Part shown: positions 43,073 through 52,221 of the stretch, piece by piece
Layout of the letters: every line of letters begins with the position of its first letter
Numbering within the stretch: position 1 is the first letter of the stretch
Assembly (NCBI RefSeq): GCF_025907915.1
Contig: NZ_JAPAAF010000031.1
Coordinates: forward strand, 1 to 52,221
Direction: 5' to 3'
Length of the DNA stretch: 52,221 bases
Source of the DNA: Gaoshiqia sediminis
GTDB lineage: Bacteria; Bacteroidota; Bacteroidia; Bacteroidales; Prolixibacteraceae
Position numbers and translations under genes: made by a program
The notes under the pieces: generated by a model
Told to the model about the DNA's origin: nothing
The model's input: only the letters and a program-made list of their open reading frames with translations
Databases searched by the model: none

Positions 43073-45058
43073 ATGAACTTACGAAAAAAGCTCCCCTCAA
43101 ACAACCCGTTGTTTTTCGGTACCACTTATCACAAACCGAAAAACATGGCCCACCAGGATGTGTTGACAAAATATGAAAAGATACCAACGGTTATTTTTGA
43201 TGATTCGGACGAGGCTTCACGGGTTGCTGCCCGGGAAATTGCCAGCGAGATCCGTGAGAAGGTGAACCAGGGGGAAATGTGTGTGCTTGGCTTGCCTACA
43301 GGCTCATCGCCCATCGGGGTGTATGCCGAACTGATCCGTATGCACCGGGAGGAAGGACTGAGTTTTAGGCAGGTGATCACCTTCAACCTGGATGAATTCT
43401 ACCCGATGGGGCAGGCGTCTGTCCATTCGTATCACCAATACATGTACAAACACTTTTTCAACCAAATCGATATTTTGCCGGAGAACGTGTACATTCCCCG
43501 CGGCGATTTATCGCTGAACGAAGTATATCAGTTTTGCCGCGACTTCGACAAAAAAATCGTTGATGCCGGTGGAATTGACATTCAGCTGTTGGGCATTGGG
43601 CGCACCGGCCATATCGGGTTTAATGAGCCCGGTTCGCAATTGAACTCGAAAACCCGTATGATTGTGCTCGATACGATCACCAAGCAGGATGCCGCCCGTG
43701 GGTTTGGTGGAATGACCAAAGTTCCGCAACGGGCCATCACCATGGGGATCGACAACATCATGAAAGCCCGGAAAGTGATTTTGCTGGGATTTGGCGAAGC
43801 GAAAACCAGCATTCTGCAAAAAACGATTGAAGGCCCGGTGACCGAACAGGTACCAGCCAGCTATTTGCAACAGCACCCCAATGCCAAAATATACCTCGAC
43901 ATGGCAGCTGCCATGCAGCTTACTCGTGTGAAAACCCCCTGGTTGGTTGACACCTGCGACTGGAGCTCGAAACAGCTGGTGCGCAAAGCGGTGGTATGGT
44001 TGTGCCAGCAAACCGGAAAATCGATCTTAAAGCTGACCAACAACGATTACACCAACAACGGACTGAGTGACCTGATCTCGGATAAAGGATCGGCCTATGC
44101 GCTCAATATCCGGGTGTTTAACGATCTTCAGCATACCATTACCGGTTGGCCCGGTGGCAAACCAAATGCTGACGATTCCAACCGTCCCGAGCGAAAGTAC
44201 CCACCTCAGAAACGGGTCGTCATTTTCAGCCCGCACCCGGACGATGATGTGATATCGATGGGCGGAACGCTCATCCGTTTGGTGGAGCAGGGGCACGAGG
44301 TGCATGTGGCCTATCAGGTGTCGGGAAACATTGCTGTGTCGGACGAATATGCCAACCGGTTTATTTCGTTCCATAACCTGTACACAAACTTTTACGACCC
44401 GGGTAACAAGCGGCAGGCCGAGCAATACGAGAAAACAATTTCTTTCCTGAAAAATAAGAAAGAAGGTGATATTGATCTGCCCGATGTGCGGATGTTAAAA
44501 GGATTGATCCGCCGGATGGAGGCTAAGGCGGCCTGTCGGTTTGCCGGGGTAAAAAGTGAGAACGTTCATTTTCTCGACTTGCCTTTTTATGAAACGGGTG
44601 AAGTACAAAAAAAACCACTGGGCAGCGAAGACGTGGAGATGGTCAAAGATTTTCTGCGTGAAATACAACCCCACCAGATATTTGCAGCCGGTGACCTGTC
44701 GGACCCGCATGGTACCCACCGCGTTTGTTTGGATGCCATTTTGTACGCGATGGAAGAAATTAAAGAAGACAGTTGGATGCAGGAATGCTGGCTTTGGTTG
44801 TACCGCGGTGCCTGGCACGAGTGGGACATTGACCAGATTGAGATGGCTGTTCCGATCAGTCCGGAAGAATTGTACAAAAAGCGGGAAGCAATTTTCAGGC
44901 ATCAATCTCAAAAGGAAGGAGCCATGTACATGGGCGACGATGCCCGTGAGTTTTGGCAGCGAGCCGAAGACCGGAACCATGCCACCGCTGAACTGTACAA
45001 CAAACTGGGCATGGCCGAATACGAAGCCATGGAGGCTTTCGTGCGGTATTTTCCGTAA
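43073..45058 (+). CDS. nagB: Glucosamine-6-phosphate deaminase fused to a PIG-L-type deacetylase domain
   Basis: A protein of 661 aa. The N-terminal half (to about 290) is NagB, with GLPTGSSPIGVYAEL, the catalytic NLDEFYPM and GIGRTGHIGFNEPGS, converting GlcN-6-P to fructose-6-P and ammonia. The C-terminal half is a PIG-L/LmbE domain (FSPHPDDDVISMGGTLIRL and DPHGTHRVCLDA, the Zn-binding Asp and His residues), which in relatives removes N-acetyl groups from GlcNAc derivatives. The fusion would couple deacetylation and deamination of amino sugars. Such two-domain proteins are common in Bacteroidota. It heads the plus-strand operon running to 51668. Confidence 0.93.
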   Translation: MNLRKKLPSNNPLFFGTTYHKPKNMAHQDVLTKYEKIPTVIFDDSDEASRVAAREIASEIREKVNQGEMCVLGLPTGSSPIGVYAELIRMHREEGLSFRQVITFNLDEFYPMGQASVHSYHQYMYKHFFNQIDILPENVYIPRGDLSLNEVYQFCRDFDKKIVDAGGIDIQLLGIGRTGHIGFNEPGSQLNSKTRMIVLDTITKQDAARGFGGMTKVPQRAITMGIDNIMKARKVILLGFGEAKTSILQKTIEGPVTEQVPASYLQQHPNAKIYLDMAAAMQLTRVKTPWLVDTCDWSSKQLVRKAVVWLCQQTGKSILKLTNNDYTNNGLSDLISDKGSAYALNIRVFNDLQHTITGWPGGKPNADDSNRPERKYPPQKRVVIFSPHPDDDVISMGGTLIRLVEQGHEVHVAYQVSGNIAVSDEYANRFISFHNLYTNFYDPGNKRQAEQYEKTISFLKNKKEGDIDLPDVRMLKGLIRRMEAKAACRFAGVKSENVHFLDLPFYETGEVQKKPLGSEDVEMVKDFLREIQPHQIFAAGDLSDPHGTHRVCLDAILYAMEEIKEDSWMQECWLWLYRGAWHEWDIDQIEMAVPISPEELYKKREAIFRHQSQKEGAMYMGDDAREFWQRAEDRNHATAELYNKLGMAEYEAMEAFVRYFP

Positions 45059-45132
45059 TTGCCGACACTATTTCAGCGGTGCCAGAAATAATAGCCCTTA
45101 TCAACCAACTAATTACCAATGACCGATCGGAT

Positions 45133-46245
45133 ATGACTCAACCTGCGAAACGCCTGATGTCCCTGGATGTGCTTAGGGGACTGACCATTGTTTTAATGAT
45201 AATTGTGAATAACCCAGGCAGCTGGAGCCATGTTTATGCCCCGCTACGGCACTCAGCATGGAATGGCTGTACGCCAACCGACTTGGTTTTCCCGTTTTTC
45301 ATGTTCATCGTGGGAACTGCCATGTGGTACTCCTTCAAAAAGTTCGGACACAAGCTTAACCGGGCGCTAACCCTCAAAATTATTCGTCGCACCGTACTTA
45401 TTTTTGTTTTGGGTTTGTTTCTGAATGCCTTTCCGTTTGTTGACTTTCAGTTCTCAAGTCTGCGCATCATGGGCGTGTTGCAGCGTATTGCCCTGGGATA
45501 CGGCCTTGCATCTTTTATTGTTCTTTTAACCAACATCCGGTGGAATTACCTCATTGCTGCCTTTTTGCTGCTGGGTTACTGGGGCATCTTGCTGATCTTC
45601 GGGAATGAAGACCCGCTTACGCTTGAGGGAAACGCGGTTAAAAGCCTGGATCTGTTTCTGCTGGGTGAAAGCCATTTGTACGGCGGATACGGTATTCCGT
45701 TTGATCCCGAAGGGCTACTTAGTACACTCCCTTCCGTCGTCAATGTGTTGTTCGGATTCTTTGCCGGCCGTCTGATCGACCGTGAACATGATCATCGGAA
45801 TGCTGTTTACAAACTGATTGGATTTGGTGTAGTTGGCATTGTCCTGGCCTTGTTGTGGAACCCGTTTTTTTCGATCAACAAACCCATCTGGTCCAGCTCG
45901 TATGTGCTGTACACCTGTGGATTGGCTAGCATCTTATTGGCCGTGTTAATTTGGATGATCGACCTGAGAGGTTGGAGAAAGTGGGCGCATCCCTTGCTGG
46001 TGTACGGCATGAACCCGCTCTTCATTTATGTGCTGGCCGGTGTGTGGGCCAATCTGCTGTCGCTTATTCAGGTGTCGAACGGCGAAGGAGGTAAAATTTC
46101 ACTGAAGGGATTTATCTATCATGACCTATTGGTGCCTTGGGCCGGAGAATTAAACGGCTCGTTGTTTTTTGCCTTGCATTTGGCTGTTTTATTTTGGATA
46201 ATAGGCCTTATTTTGTATCGGAGAAAGATCTTCATAAAAATATAA
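45133..46245 (+). CDS. DUF5009/HGSNAT-like membrane protein (NagX type)
   Basis: A 370-aa polytopic protein with about ten transmembrane helices. It starts near MTQPAKRLMSLDVLRGLTIVLMIIVNNPGS, with SWSHVYAPLRHSAWNGCTPTDLVFPFF in the first loop, including the His that aligns with the acetyl-accepting region of heparan-alpha-glucosaminide N-acetyltransferase. Related proteins (NagX) occur in GlcNAc gene clusters of other bacteria, and either transmembrane acetylation or transport of amino sugars has been suggested. Its place between nagB and a lipoprotein glycosidase supports an inner membrane step in amino-sugar recovery. The 2-bp gap to the next gene implies coupling. Confidence 0.87.
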   Translation: MTQPAKRLMSLDVLRGLTIVLMIIVNNPGSWSHVYAPLRHSAWNGCTPTDLVFPFFMFIVGTAMWYSFKKFGHKLNRALTLKIIRRTVLIFVLGLFLNAFPFVDFQFSSLRIMGVLQRIALGYGLASFIVLLTNIRWNYLIAAFLLLGYWGILLIFGNEDPLTLEGNAVKSLDLFLLGESHLYGGYGIPFDPEGLLSTLPSVVNVLFGFFAGRLIDREHDHRNAVYKLIGFGVVGIVLALLWNPFFSINKPIWSSSYVLYTCGLASILLAVLIWMIDLRGWRKWAHPLLVYGMNPLFIYVLAGVWANLLSLIQVSNGEGGKISLKGFIYHDLLVPWAGELNGSLFFALHLAVLFWIIGLILYRRKIFIKI

Positions 46246-46247
46246 CT

Positions 46248-47750
46248 ATGCGTACATTGTTTATGCTATTGTCGATGTTTCTAATGGGCTGTCTTTCAGC
46301 GCAGGAGGTGCCGCCAAAGTTTGAATTCAGGGCAGCCTGGGTCGCTACCGTGAACAATATCGACTGGCCCTCGAAGCCCGGTTTGAGCGCGGCCGAGCAG
46401 CAGCAGGAAGCTATCGATATGCTCGATCTGTTGAAAAAACATGGGATGAATGCAGTCATTTTTCAGGTCCGCCCCGCTTCGGATGCCATTTATGCCTCGA
46501 AATTGGAGCCGTGGTCGCGCTACCTGACCGGTACTCCGGGGAAGCATCCCGGTTACGACCCGCTGCAATTTTGGATCGACGAATGTCACAAACGGAACAT
46601 GGAGCTTCACGCTTGGTTTAACCCGTTCAGGGTGGCACAGCGGGTGGATGAACCATTGGCCTCCAATCATATCGCGTTTCAACATCCGGAGTGGATCATC
46701 GCTTACGGCGGCAAGTTGTATTTCAACCCTGCTTTGCCCGAGACCCGCCAATATATTGCCGAAGTTGTGAAAGATGTCGTTATCCGGTACGACGTGGACG
46801 CCATTCATTTCGACGATTATTTTTATCCGTACCCGGTTGCCGGGGAGCCTTTCCCCGATCTGATCACTTTCAATCAAACGCCGCGCGGCTTCGGGCCCGA
46901 TCAGCTAAACGACTGGCGCCGCGACAATGTGGACCAGACCATCCAGCTGCTTTCCAAAACCATCAAAGAAACCAAGCCCTGGGTGAAATTTGGTATTAGC
47001 CCATTCGGGGTTTGGCGGAACCAGGCCGACGATCCGCGCGGATCGATGACCATGGCCGGAAATACCAACTTCGACCATTTGTATGCTGACATTCTGAAAT
47101 GGCAGGAAAAAGAATGGATTGATTATGCCACACCACAACTTTACTGGCAAATAGGGCATCCGGCAGTTGATTTCGAACTGCTTTGCAACTGGTGGAACGA
47201 AAATAGAAATGGCCGAGCCTTGTACATTGGTCATGCCCTTTATAAATCCGAAAGCAACTCGGCAATTGAAGCCTGGCGGCAGGCCGATCAACTTCCCCGG
47301 CAAATTGAACTTACACGTCAGATTAAGGGGATTGAAGGAAGTGCCTTCTACAGTGCCAAACATTTTAACCGCGATTTGATGGGTTTTCAGGATAGTCTGC
47401 AACAACGATTATACAAATATCCGGCAATTGTTCCCCCTATGAGTTGGATAGATAACAAGACCCCTGTCCAACCGCAAAAATTCAAGAAAAGTGGCCGTAA
47501 GCTGAAATGGAAAACCCGGGAACCTAGCAGCGAAACGGATAAAACCGATCGGTTTATCTTGTATAGAAACAAGGTTGGCGAAAAATTCGACCCGAACGAC
47601 CCTCGGTTTATTCTGCTGATAACAAGATCTTCCAGCATTCGTTTGGAAAAAGGTCAGGGCAAAAAGGAAAAGTTTGAGTTTCGGGTTTCGGCCCTCGACC
47701 GGCTGAATAACGAGAGTAAGCTCACTAAACCGGTGACCCTAAAATGGTAA
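46248..47750 (+). CDS. Family 10-like glycosyl hydrolase lipoprotein (GHL10, DigH/YngK type)
   Basis: A protein of 500 aa with a lipoprotein signal ([15 protein letters not shown], Cys15). The GHL10/DUF187 TIM barrel begins [20 protein letters not shown] and includes [38 protein letters not shown] and [13 protein letters not shown] small fibronectin-like domain ends the protein. E. coli DigH (YddW) of this family cleaves denuded peptidoglycan, glycan strands stripped of peptides. The gene is flanked by amino-sugar genes and is followed after 4 bp by a glycosyltransferase. Predicted site: periplasmic or surface face of a membrane. Substrate inferred, not shown. Confidence 0.9.
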   Translation: MRTLFMLLSMFLMGCLSAQEVPPKFEFRAAWVATVNNIDWPSKPGLSAAEQQQEAIDMLDLLKKHGMNAVIFQVRPASDAIYASKLEPWSRYLTGTPGKHPGYDPLQFWIDECHKRNMELHAWFNPFRVAQRVDEPLASNHIAFQHPEWIIAYGGKLYFNPALPETRQYIAEVVKDVVIRYDVDAIHFDDYFYPYPVAGEPFPDLITFNQTPRGFGPDQLNDWRRDNVDQTIQLLSKTIKETKPWVKFGISPFGVWRNQADDPRGSMTMAGNTNFDHLYADILKWQEKEWIDYATPQLYWQIGHPAVDFELLCNWWNENRNGRALYIGHALYKSESNSAIEAWRQADQLPRQIELTRQIKGIEGSAFYSAKHFNRDLMGFQDSLQQRLYKYPAIVPPMSWIDNKTPVQPQKFKKSGRKLKWKTREPSSETDKTDRFILYRNKVGEKFDPNDPRFILLITRSSSIRLEKGQGKKEKFEFRVSALDRLNNESKLTKPVTLKW

Positions 47751-47754
47751 TCCC

Positions 47755-49209
47755 ATGCAAAAAAAGATAGATTGCTTCCTGGCTTGGAGCGGCCAGGCCG
47801 AAACCCGTGAAACGATCAAACAGCTCCGCCAATCGCCGCTGACAGGCAGCATTGTTGTTATTTCACCCCATCCGGTAGCGGTTGACCAGGCTGAAGTGCT
47901 GGTTGCCGACCGCCCGTTTTCAACCGGCTGCATGAAACAACTTGCCGGGAAAATTGCACATGATTTCGCTTTCATTGCCTTAAATCCAACGCAACTGGAC
48001 ATTGGCCGGTTTGCATTGGAGCGACTGGTTCAACTGGCCGAAAACAGCGGGGCTGCCATGACATACAGCGATTATTATGAACTGAAAGAGGGCATTCGTA
48101 GCAATCATCCGGTGATTGATTACCAGAAGGGCAGTCTGCGCGACGATTTCAACTTTGGGCCGGTGCAGCTTTTCAGGAAAGACGTTCTGCAAACCTTTGC
48201 GAAGGCCGCTTATGCCGACTGGCAACATGCTGGCTATTATGCCCTGCGCCTGCTTGCTTCCCGGATGGGAGAGATTGTCCGTATTCCCGAGTTTCTGTTT
48301 TCCATGGTCGAAACGGATACCCGCCAGTCGGGCGAAAAGCAGTTTGATTACGTGAGCGCCAATTCACGCGAAAAACAAGTGGAAATGGAACAAGCCTGCA
48401 CGATTCACCTGCAGAAGATCGGCGCTTTTCTTTCGCCTGACTTTGAGGCGGTAGAATTTGCTAACGGTTTTCCGGTCGAGGCTTCGGTCGTCATTCCGGT
48501 GCGCAACCGCATAAAAACCATCCGCGATGCGGTGGATTCGGTGCTTTCGCAACATACGAACTTCTCTTTTAACCTGATTGTGGTGGACAATTATTCTACC
48601 GACCGAACCACCGAAGCATTGCAACAATACCACGACGAACGGCTCATTCATTTGATTCCTGAGCGGACTGATCTGGGGATTGGCGGTTGCTGGAACGAAG
48701 CCGTGTTTCATGAAAAGTGTGGCCGCTTTGCCGTGCAGCTGGACAGCGATGATTTGTATTTCGATGAAAATACCTTGCAAAAGATCGTGGATAAATTTCA
48801 TGAAGAGCACTGTGCCATGGTGATCGGTTCGTACCAGATGTGTAACTTCAAGCTGGAAGAAATTCCGCCCGGATTGATCGACCATAAAGAATGGACACCC
48901 GATAACGGGCCCAACAACGCGCTGCGCATCAATGGGCTGGGGGCGCCGCGGGCTTTTTATACCCCGGTGCTGCGCGAAATCCGGCTTCCGAATACCAGTT
49001 ACGGCGAAGATTACGGTGTTGGCCTGGCTATTTCGCGCACCTGGAAAATCGGGCGCATTTACGAAGCTATTTACCGCTGCCGCCGTTGGGAAGACAACTC
49101 CGATGCCTCGCTCGATATTGCCAAACAGAATGCGCATAACGCTTATAAGGACAGCCTGCGCACCTTCGAATTAAAGGCACGGATGAACCTTAATAAACGA
49201 ATCCAGTAG
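47755..49209 (+). CDS. Glycosyltransferase family 2 protein with extra N-terminal domain
   Basis: A 484-aa cytoplasmic protein without transmembrane segments. The C-terminal part (about 245-470) is a GT-A fold GT2 domain: [36 protein letters not shown] and the metal-binding QLDSDDLYF (DxD). The N-terminal 240 residues look like a second, degenerate glycosyltransferase-like domain ([26 protein letters not shown]) lacking a clear DxD. Acceptor and donor are unknown. It lies between the GHL10 lipoprotein (4 bp) and the DUF4922 gene (67 bp); a synthesis enzyme in an otherwise degradative operon is worth noting. Confidence 0.85.
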   Translation: MQKKIDCFLAWSGQAETRETIKQLRQSPLTGSIVVISPHPVAVDQAEVLVADRPFSTGCMKQLAGKIAHDFAFIALNPTQLDIGRFALERLVQLAENSGAAMTYSDYYELKEGIRSNHPVIDYQKGSLRDDFNFGPVQLFRKDVLQTFAKAAYADWQHAGYYALRLLASRMGEIVRIPEFLFSMVETDTRQSGEKQFDYVSANSREKQVEMEQACTIHLQKIGAFLSPDFEAVEFANGFPVEASVVIPVRNRIKTIRDAVDSVLSQHTNFSFNLIVVDNYSTDRTTEALQQYHDERLIHLIPERTDLGIGGCWNEAVFHEKCGRFAVQLDSDDLYFDENTLQKIVDKFHEEHCAMVIGSYQMCNFKLEEIPPGLIDHKEWTPDNGPNNALRINGLGAPRAFYTPVLREIRLPNTSYGEDYGVGLAISRTWKIGRIYEAIYRCRRWEDNSDASLDIAKQNAHNAYKDSLRTFELKARMNLNKRIQ

Positions 49210-49276
49210 CTTTGAAAACGGATCGCTGAGTAAAGCACTGGTTGGAAACAGTAACCTGAGAAGTTGGACTGAAAAT

Positions 49277-50296
49277 ATGATTGAAGGAAGCCTGGAACGA
49301 AAAGTAAACGAATTAATCGACCGGCAAACGCAGGAATGGGAATTGGCAAAAGCCAATTATACTGGTTTGGAAAAGGTTGAATCCAAAACTTTCCATTTTG
49401 ATGGCTTCTGCATCATGGCCCAGTTCAATCCGGAACGGATCCGCTCGTCAGGAGCCAAAACCGATGCGGAATCGATACAGGCACGGGCTTGCTTTCTGTG
49501 TGCTGACAACCGCCCGGCGGTGCAGCGGGGCATCGACTTTTTGGGAAAATACATCATCCTGATCAACCCGTACCCCATATTTCCACAGCATTTGACGGTG
49601 GCGCTGAAGGAGCACTTGCCGCAGGAAATTGAACCCTACCTGGCCGACATGCTGAAACTTAGTCAGGCATTGCCCGGTTTTACCGTTTTTTACAACGGCC
49701 CTAAATGCGGCGCCTCTGCCCCCGATCACTTTCACTTTCAGGCCGGGAACAAGCGTTTGCTGCCCGTTTATCACGATCTGGAAACCATTGTTCCCCGGTT
49801 GGGTGAATTGCTCTTTCAAGACGAAACCACCGTCATTCATGCATTGGGAAAAGATTTTCTGCGGAATGTATTGCTTTATTCATCAACTTCGCCGGTCAGC
49901 CTGTGCCACCATCTGCACGTAGCGCTGGATGCGCTGAAAGAACGGGGGCAGGAGGGCGAACCGATGCTCAATTTGTTGGTGAATTTTGAAGATGGACGTT
50001 GGCAGGCGCTGTTATTCCCACGCGACCAGCAACGCCCTTGGCAGTACTTTGCCGAAGGCCCTGCCCGGATATTGATGAGTCCCGCCTCGGTGGAAATGGC
50101 GGGCCTGGTTATTCTTCCCCGAAAAGAAGATTTTGACAAACTCACCAACGAAAATCTGGCTGATATCTATCAACAGGTGACCATCAACCAACATGAATTT
50201 GACCTGTTGAAAGTCAGGATAAAGAACGGCTTCCCCGGGAACCAACAGGCGTTTGGCAGGGAGAAATTTACGAATAAAATCGATCGGTATGAATAG
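49277..50296 (+). CDS. DUF4922 protein, GalT/HIT superfamily
   Basis: A 339-aa cytoplasmic protein. It shows the pattern of hexose-1-phosphate uridylyltransferase and HIT-fold enzymes: a Zn-type pair C72-F-L-C75, N-P-Y-P-x4-H (about 97-105, ending FPQH105LTV) and the catalytic triplet H151-F-H153-F-Q155 in GASAPDHFHFQAG. It would therefore be expected to transfer or phosphorolyse a nucleotidyl group on a sugar phosphate. The actual substrate is not known. It overlaps the SpoIID gene by 8 bp and follows the glycosyltransferase, so a nucleotide-sugar step tied to the amino-sugar cluster is an inference. Confidence 0.85.
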   Translation: MIEGSLERKVNELIDRQTQEWELAKANYTGLEKVESKTFHFDGFCIMAQFNPERIRSSGAKTDAESIQARACFLCADNRPAVQRGIDFLGKYIILINPYPIFPQHLTVALKEHLPQEIEPYLADMLKLSQALPGFTVFYNGPKCGASAPDHFHFQAGNKRLLPVYHDLETIVPRLGELLFQDETTVIHALGKDFLRNVLLYSSTSPVSLCHHLHVALDALKERGQEGEPMLNLLVNFEDGRWQALLFPRDQQRPWQYFAEGPARILMSPASVEMAGLVILPRKEDFDKLTNENLADIYQQVTINQHEFDLLKVRIKNGFPGNQQAFGREKFTNKIDRYE

Positions 50297-51668
50297 CGAA
50301 ATTTCCGACACACGGACGAACGAAACCGAAAAGTTCACACAGCCCAACATCCAGGTCGGCATCATGGCCGGGACCGAAATCAGCATCGAATTGCAGGGAA
50401 AGTACACCGTTGATGGAATTCAGCCGCCCGCGAATCTTGAGGCTTCCATCGTTGATCATTGGATAGTTCTTCGCTCCGGACAACATGTATTTGCAGAGGG
50501 AGAGGAATTTCTGTTTTTGACGCCCGCTCCCGATTGTTCATTTTTGTTGAAGGGCGTTACCATAGGAATTGATTTTCATTGGGAACAGAAGCAAGATCTG
50601 CAGTTTCGGGGAAGCCTGAAGTTGATGGTTGAAGACGGAAAGGTCCGGGCCATTAATATTGTTCCGCTGGAAGAATACCTGCGCTCGGTGATTTCGTCGG
50701 AGATGAGCGCCACCAGCTCGCCCGAATTGCTGAAAGCCCATGCCGTGATTTCGCGCAGCTGGCTGCTGGCCCAACTTGCAAAAAGCAAAAAGCTGAAAAA
50801 AGAGCAACCTGTTTACCAAACCACCCAACAAAGCGAAGGTGAGCTGATCCGTTGGTACGATCGCGAAGATCATGCGCTGTTCGACGTTTGTGCCGACGAC
50901 CACTGCCAGCGCTACCAGGGCATCACTAAAATAATCAGCGACAAGGCCAATGCTGCAATTGACGCTACTTTTGGCGAAGTATTAATGTCCCGCCACGAGA
51001 TTTGCGACACTCGTTTCTCTAAATGCTGTGGTGGCATTTCCGAAAATTTCGAGAATGTGTGGGAACCGGTTCTGCACAGCTATCTTACGCATGTTGCCGA
51101 CGCGGAACAAGACACCGCTGCCGGGATTGATTTGCGACAGGAAAACCAAGCCGACGCTTGGATCCGCTCCAGTCCGCCAGCCTTTTGCAACACCACCGAC
51201 CAACAGGTGTTGGCTCAGGTGTTGCCCGATTTCGACCAGGCCACATCCGATTTTTATCGTTGGCAGGTAAGCTACACCCAAAAAGAGCTTTCGGCGTTGA
51301 TCCGCAAAAAAACCGGAATCGATTTCGGACAGATCATTAGCCTGGAGCCAATGGAACGAGGATATTCTGGCCGACTGATCAGACTGAAGATAACCGGAAC
51401 CCTCAAAACGATGATCATTGGCAAGGAACTGGAAATACGCCGGGCGTTGTCGGAATCGCATTTGTACAGTTCTGCTTTTGTGGTGGACCAGCTGGATGAA
51501 CAGGAGGGCATTCCGCAGCAGTTTGTGCTTACCGGCGCCGGTTGGGGGCATGGTGTTGGCCTCTGCCAGATTGGGGCGGCCATGATGGGCGAAAAAGGAT
51601 ACAGCTACGAACAGATTTTGAAACATTATTTCAGGGGCGCCGAGTTGAAAAAACGATACGCCGAGTAG
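50289..51668 (+). CDS. SpoIID/LytB-domain protein without signal peptide
   Basis: A protein of 459 aa. The SpoIID core is clear: PLEEYLRSVISSE138MSATSSPELLKAHAVISRSW (E138 at the position of the catalytic Glu of B. subtilis SpoIID), VCADDHCQRYQG, DTRFSKCCGGISENFENVW, and the C-terminal GAGWGHGVGLCQIGA ... GYSYEQILKHYF. SpoIID is a lytic transglycosylase acting on denuded peptidoglycan. Unusually, the N terminus (MNSEISDTRTNETEK) has no signal peptide or membrane helix, so a cytoplasmic location is predicted. The start at 50289 overlaps DUF4922 by 8 bp; 50253 in the same frame is possible but also gives no signal. It is the last gene of the operon. Confidence 0.9.
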   Translation: MNSEISDTRTNETEKFTQPNIQVGIMAGTEISIELQGKYTVDGIQPPANLEASIVDHWIVLRSGQHVFAEGEEFLFLTPAPDCSFLLKGVTIGIDFHWEQKQDLQFRGSLKLMVEDGKVRAINIVPLEEYLRSVISSEMSATSSPELLKAHAVISRSWLLAQLAKSKKLKKEQPVYQTTQQSEGELIRWYDREDHALFDVCADDHCQRYQGITKIISDKANAAIDATFGEVLMSRHEICDTRFSKCCGGISENFENVWEPVLHSYLTHVADAEQDTAAGIDLRQENQADAWIRSSPPAFCNTTDQQVLAQVLPDFDQATSDFYRWQVSYTQKELSALIRKKTGIDFGQIISLEPMERGYSGRLIRLKITGTLKTMIIGKELEIRRALSESHLYSSAFVVDQLDEQEGIPQQFVLTGAGWGHGVGLCQIGAAMMGEKGYSYEQILKHYFRGAELKKRYAE

Positions 51669-51943
51669 CTTTTTAGGCTGTCCGGGTAACCGGAAACATA
51701 AGACGAGTAACAGTTGAAGCTTCCCGAGTAGGGTTTTACCCCATCCGAGTTGAACAGGGGAAGGAGAAAGCCTACAGGGAAGCAAAAAAAGCGAACAGGG
51801 CTTGAAAAAGATGAACTCGAAGAGCCTTTCCGTTAACAGGAAAAATCACAAATCCAGCAGGAAGGCGATTATTCATAACAGGAACTTAAAAAATTTCCAT
51901 CACCGAGTTTTGCTTATTTACCCGAGGACATCAGACCAGCTAA
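51669..51943. other. Intergenic stretch, no gene recognised
   Basis: This lies between the SpoIID stop and repeat copy 3. It holds purine-rich low-complexity sequence and short echoes (CCGAGTAG, CCGAGTT). An open frame from 51802 runs into the repeat but has no family resemblance and is judged artefactual. No clear terminator for the operon is seen. Confidence 0.5.
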
Positions 51944-52221
51944 GGGAAATCGCTTTTAGATATAGTTCACCCTTTCAATGCACATGTTCTCAAAAGCTTC
52001 CAATGCCTGAGGCATTCCCGGCAGGTGCAGGATTAGTTGATATGGGCTTTCCACGTGGCTATGGCATGTCGGTCACGCCGTGTCGTGACCGTACTTGGCT
52101 TTCCCGGCTTAGGGCGTTTCGGATTTTATCCGGCGTGTAAGAGGCTGTCCAAAAAGTCCTATGAGTTTTTTCAGAACTATCATATTGTAAGTCCAGCCCA
52201 AGTTCCTGACCCCTAAATCCC
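51944..52221 (-). repeat. Dispersed structured repeat, copy 3 (inverted), running off the window
   Basis: It starts with GGGAAATCGCTTTTA (51944-51958), the same 15-mer that bounds copy 2, and reads on the minus strand as a full homologue of copy 1. 52148-52221 is identical to positions 88-15 reversed. The hairpins GGTCACG (52071-52077) with CGTGACC (52084-52090), CGGAT-AAA-ATCCG, and ATGCCT/AGGCAT are kept. It continues beyond the window. Together with copy 1 it makes the window a segment bounded by inverted repeats. Confidence 0.85.

Noticed and set aside
51802-52140. 112-codon open frame on the plus strand
   Set aside because: Its second half is translation of repeat copy 3, and the first half is low-complexity basic sequence.
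1-52221. Composite transposon bounded by the terminal inverted repeats
   Set aside because: No transposase or integrase inside, and the content includes essential genes such as prfA, purM and pyrF.

Overview
The window is a chromosomal segment of a member of the Bacteroidota. The evidence is an ECF sigma/FecR/SusC/SusD cassette, a type IX secretion C-terminal domain, Bacteroidota-type promoters (TTTG, about 20 nt, TAnnTTTG) and near-absence of strong Shine-Dalgarno sites. Protein style (Tat-exported Gfo/Idh/MocA oxidoreductases, SMUG2-type glycosylase, long PurM) fits class Bacteroidia and perhaps the Marinilabiliales/Prolixibacteraceae, but that rank is an inference. No tRNA, rRNA, CRISPR array, transposase or integrase was seen.

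Layout. 1-2362: a structured dispersed repeat (copies at 1-292 and 2053-2362; a third, inverted, at 51944-52221) around uppP and a SanA-like gene. 2375-3742: a CLC channel/antiporter with fluoride-type motifs. 3848-5045: eight roughly 87-bp hairpin units, four on each side of a GxxExxY nuclease-fold gene. 5066-7752: an arsenic operon arsR-arsC-arsM-acr3 with a double palindromic operator. 7937-13795: ApbE, then a 1234-aa T9SS cargo protein and a beta-helix protein. 13925-20546: a membrane AraC regulator and housekeeping genes (purM, prfA, pyrF, a VTT/DedA-like protein, DUF2851). 20722-27576: sigma/FecR/SusC/SusD with no hydrolase. 27677-40798: mixed metabolism (PhnA-like, SMUG2-like, a four-domain sulfur-transfer flavoprotein, PlsC, two Tat oxidoreductases around PpnP, a peroxiredoxin, an outer membrane barrel, a TIM-barrel lipoprotein). 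40894-41060, minus strand: a likely structured small RNA.

41232-51668: an amino-sugar and peptidoglycan-sugar recovery locus. murQ and an N-acetylhexosamine kinase lie on the minus strand. Diverging from them is a compact run of a NagB-PIG-L fusion, a NagX/DUF5009-like membrane protein, a DigH/GHL10-like lipoprotein glycosidase, a glycosyltransferase, a GalT/HIT-fold DUF4922 protein and a SpoIID-domain protein without signal peptide. The two glycan-directed families (GHL10/DigH and SpoIID) are known elsewhere to act on denuded peptidoglycan strands, while MurQ and NagB handle the resulting sugars. Cytoplasmic SpoIID beside DUF4922 and a glycosyltransferase is the least explained part.

The window begins and ends inside inverted copies of the same repeat (74 identical nt), which suggests that it is a contig or segment bounded by repeats.
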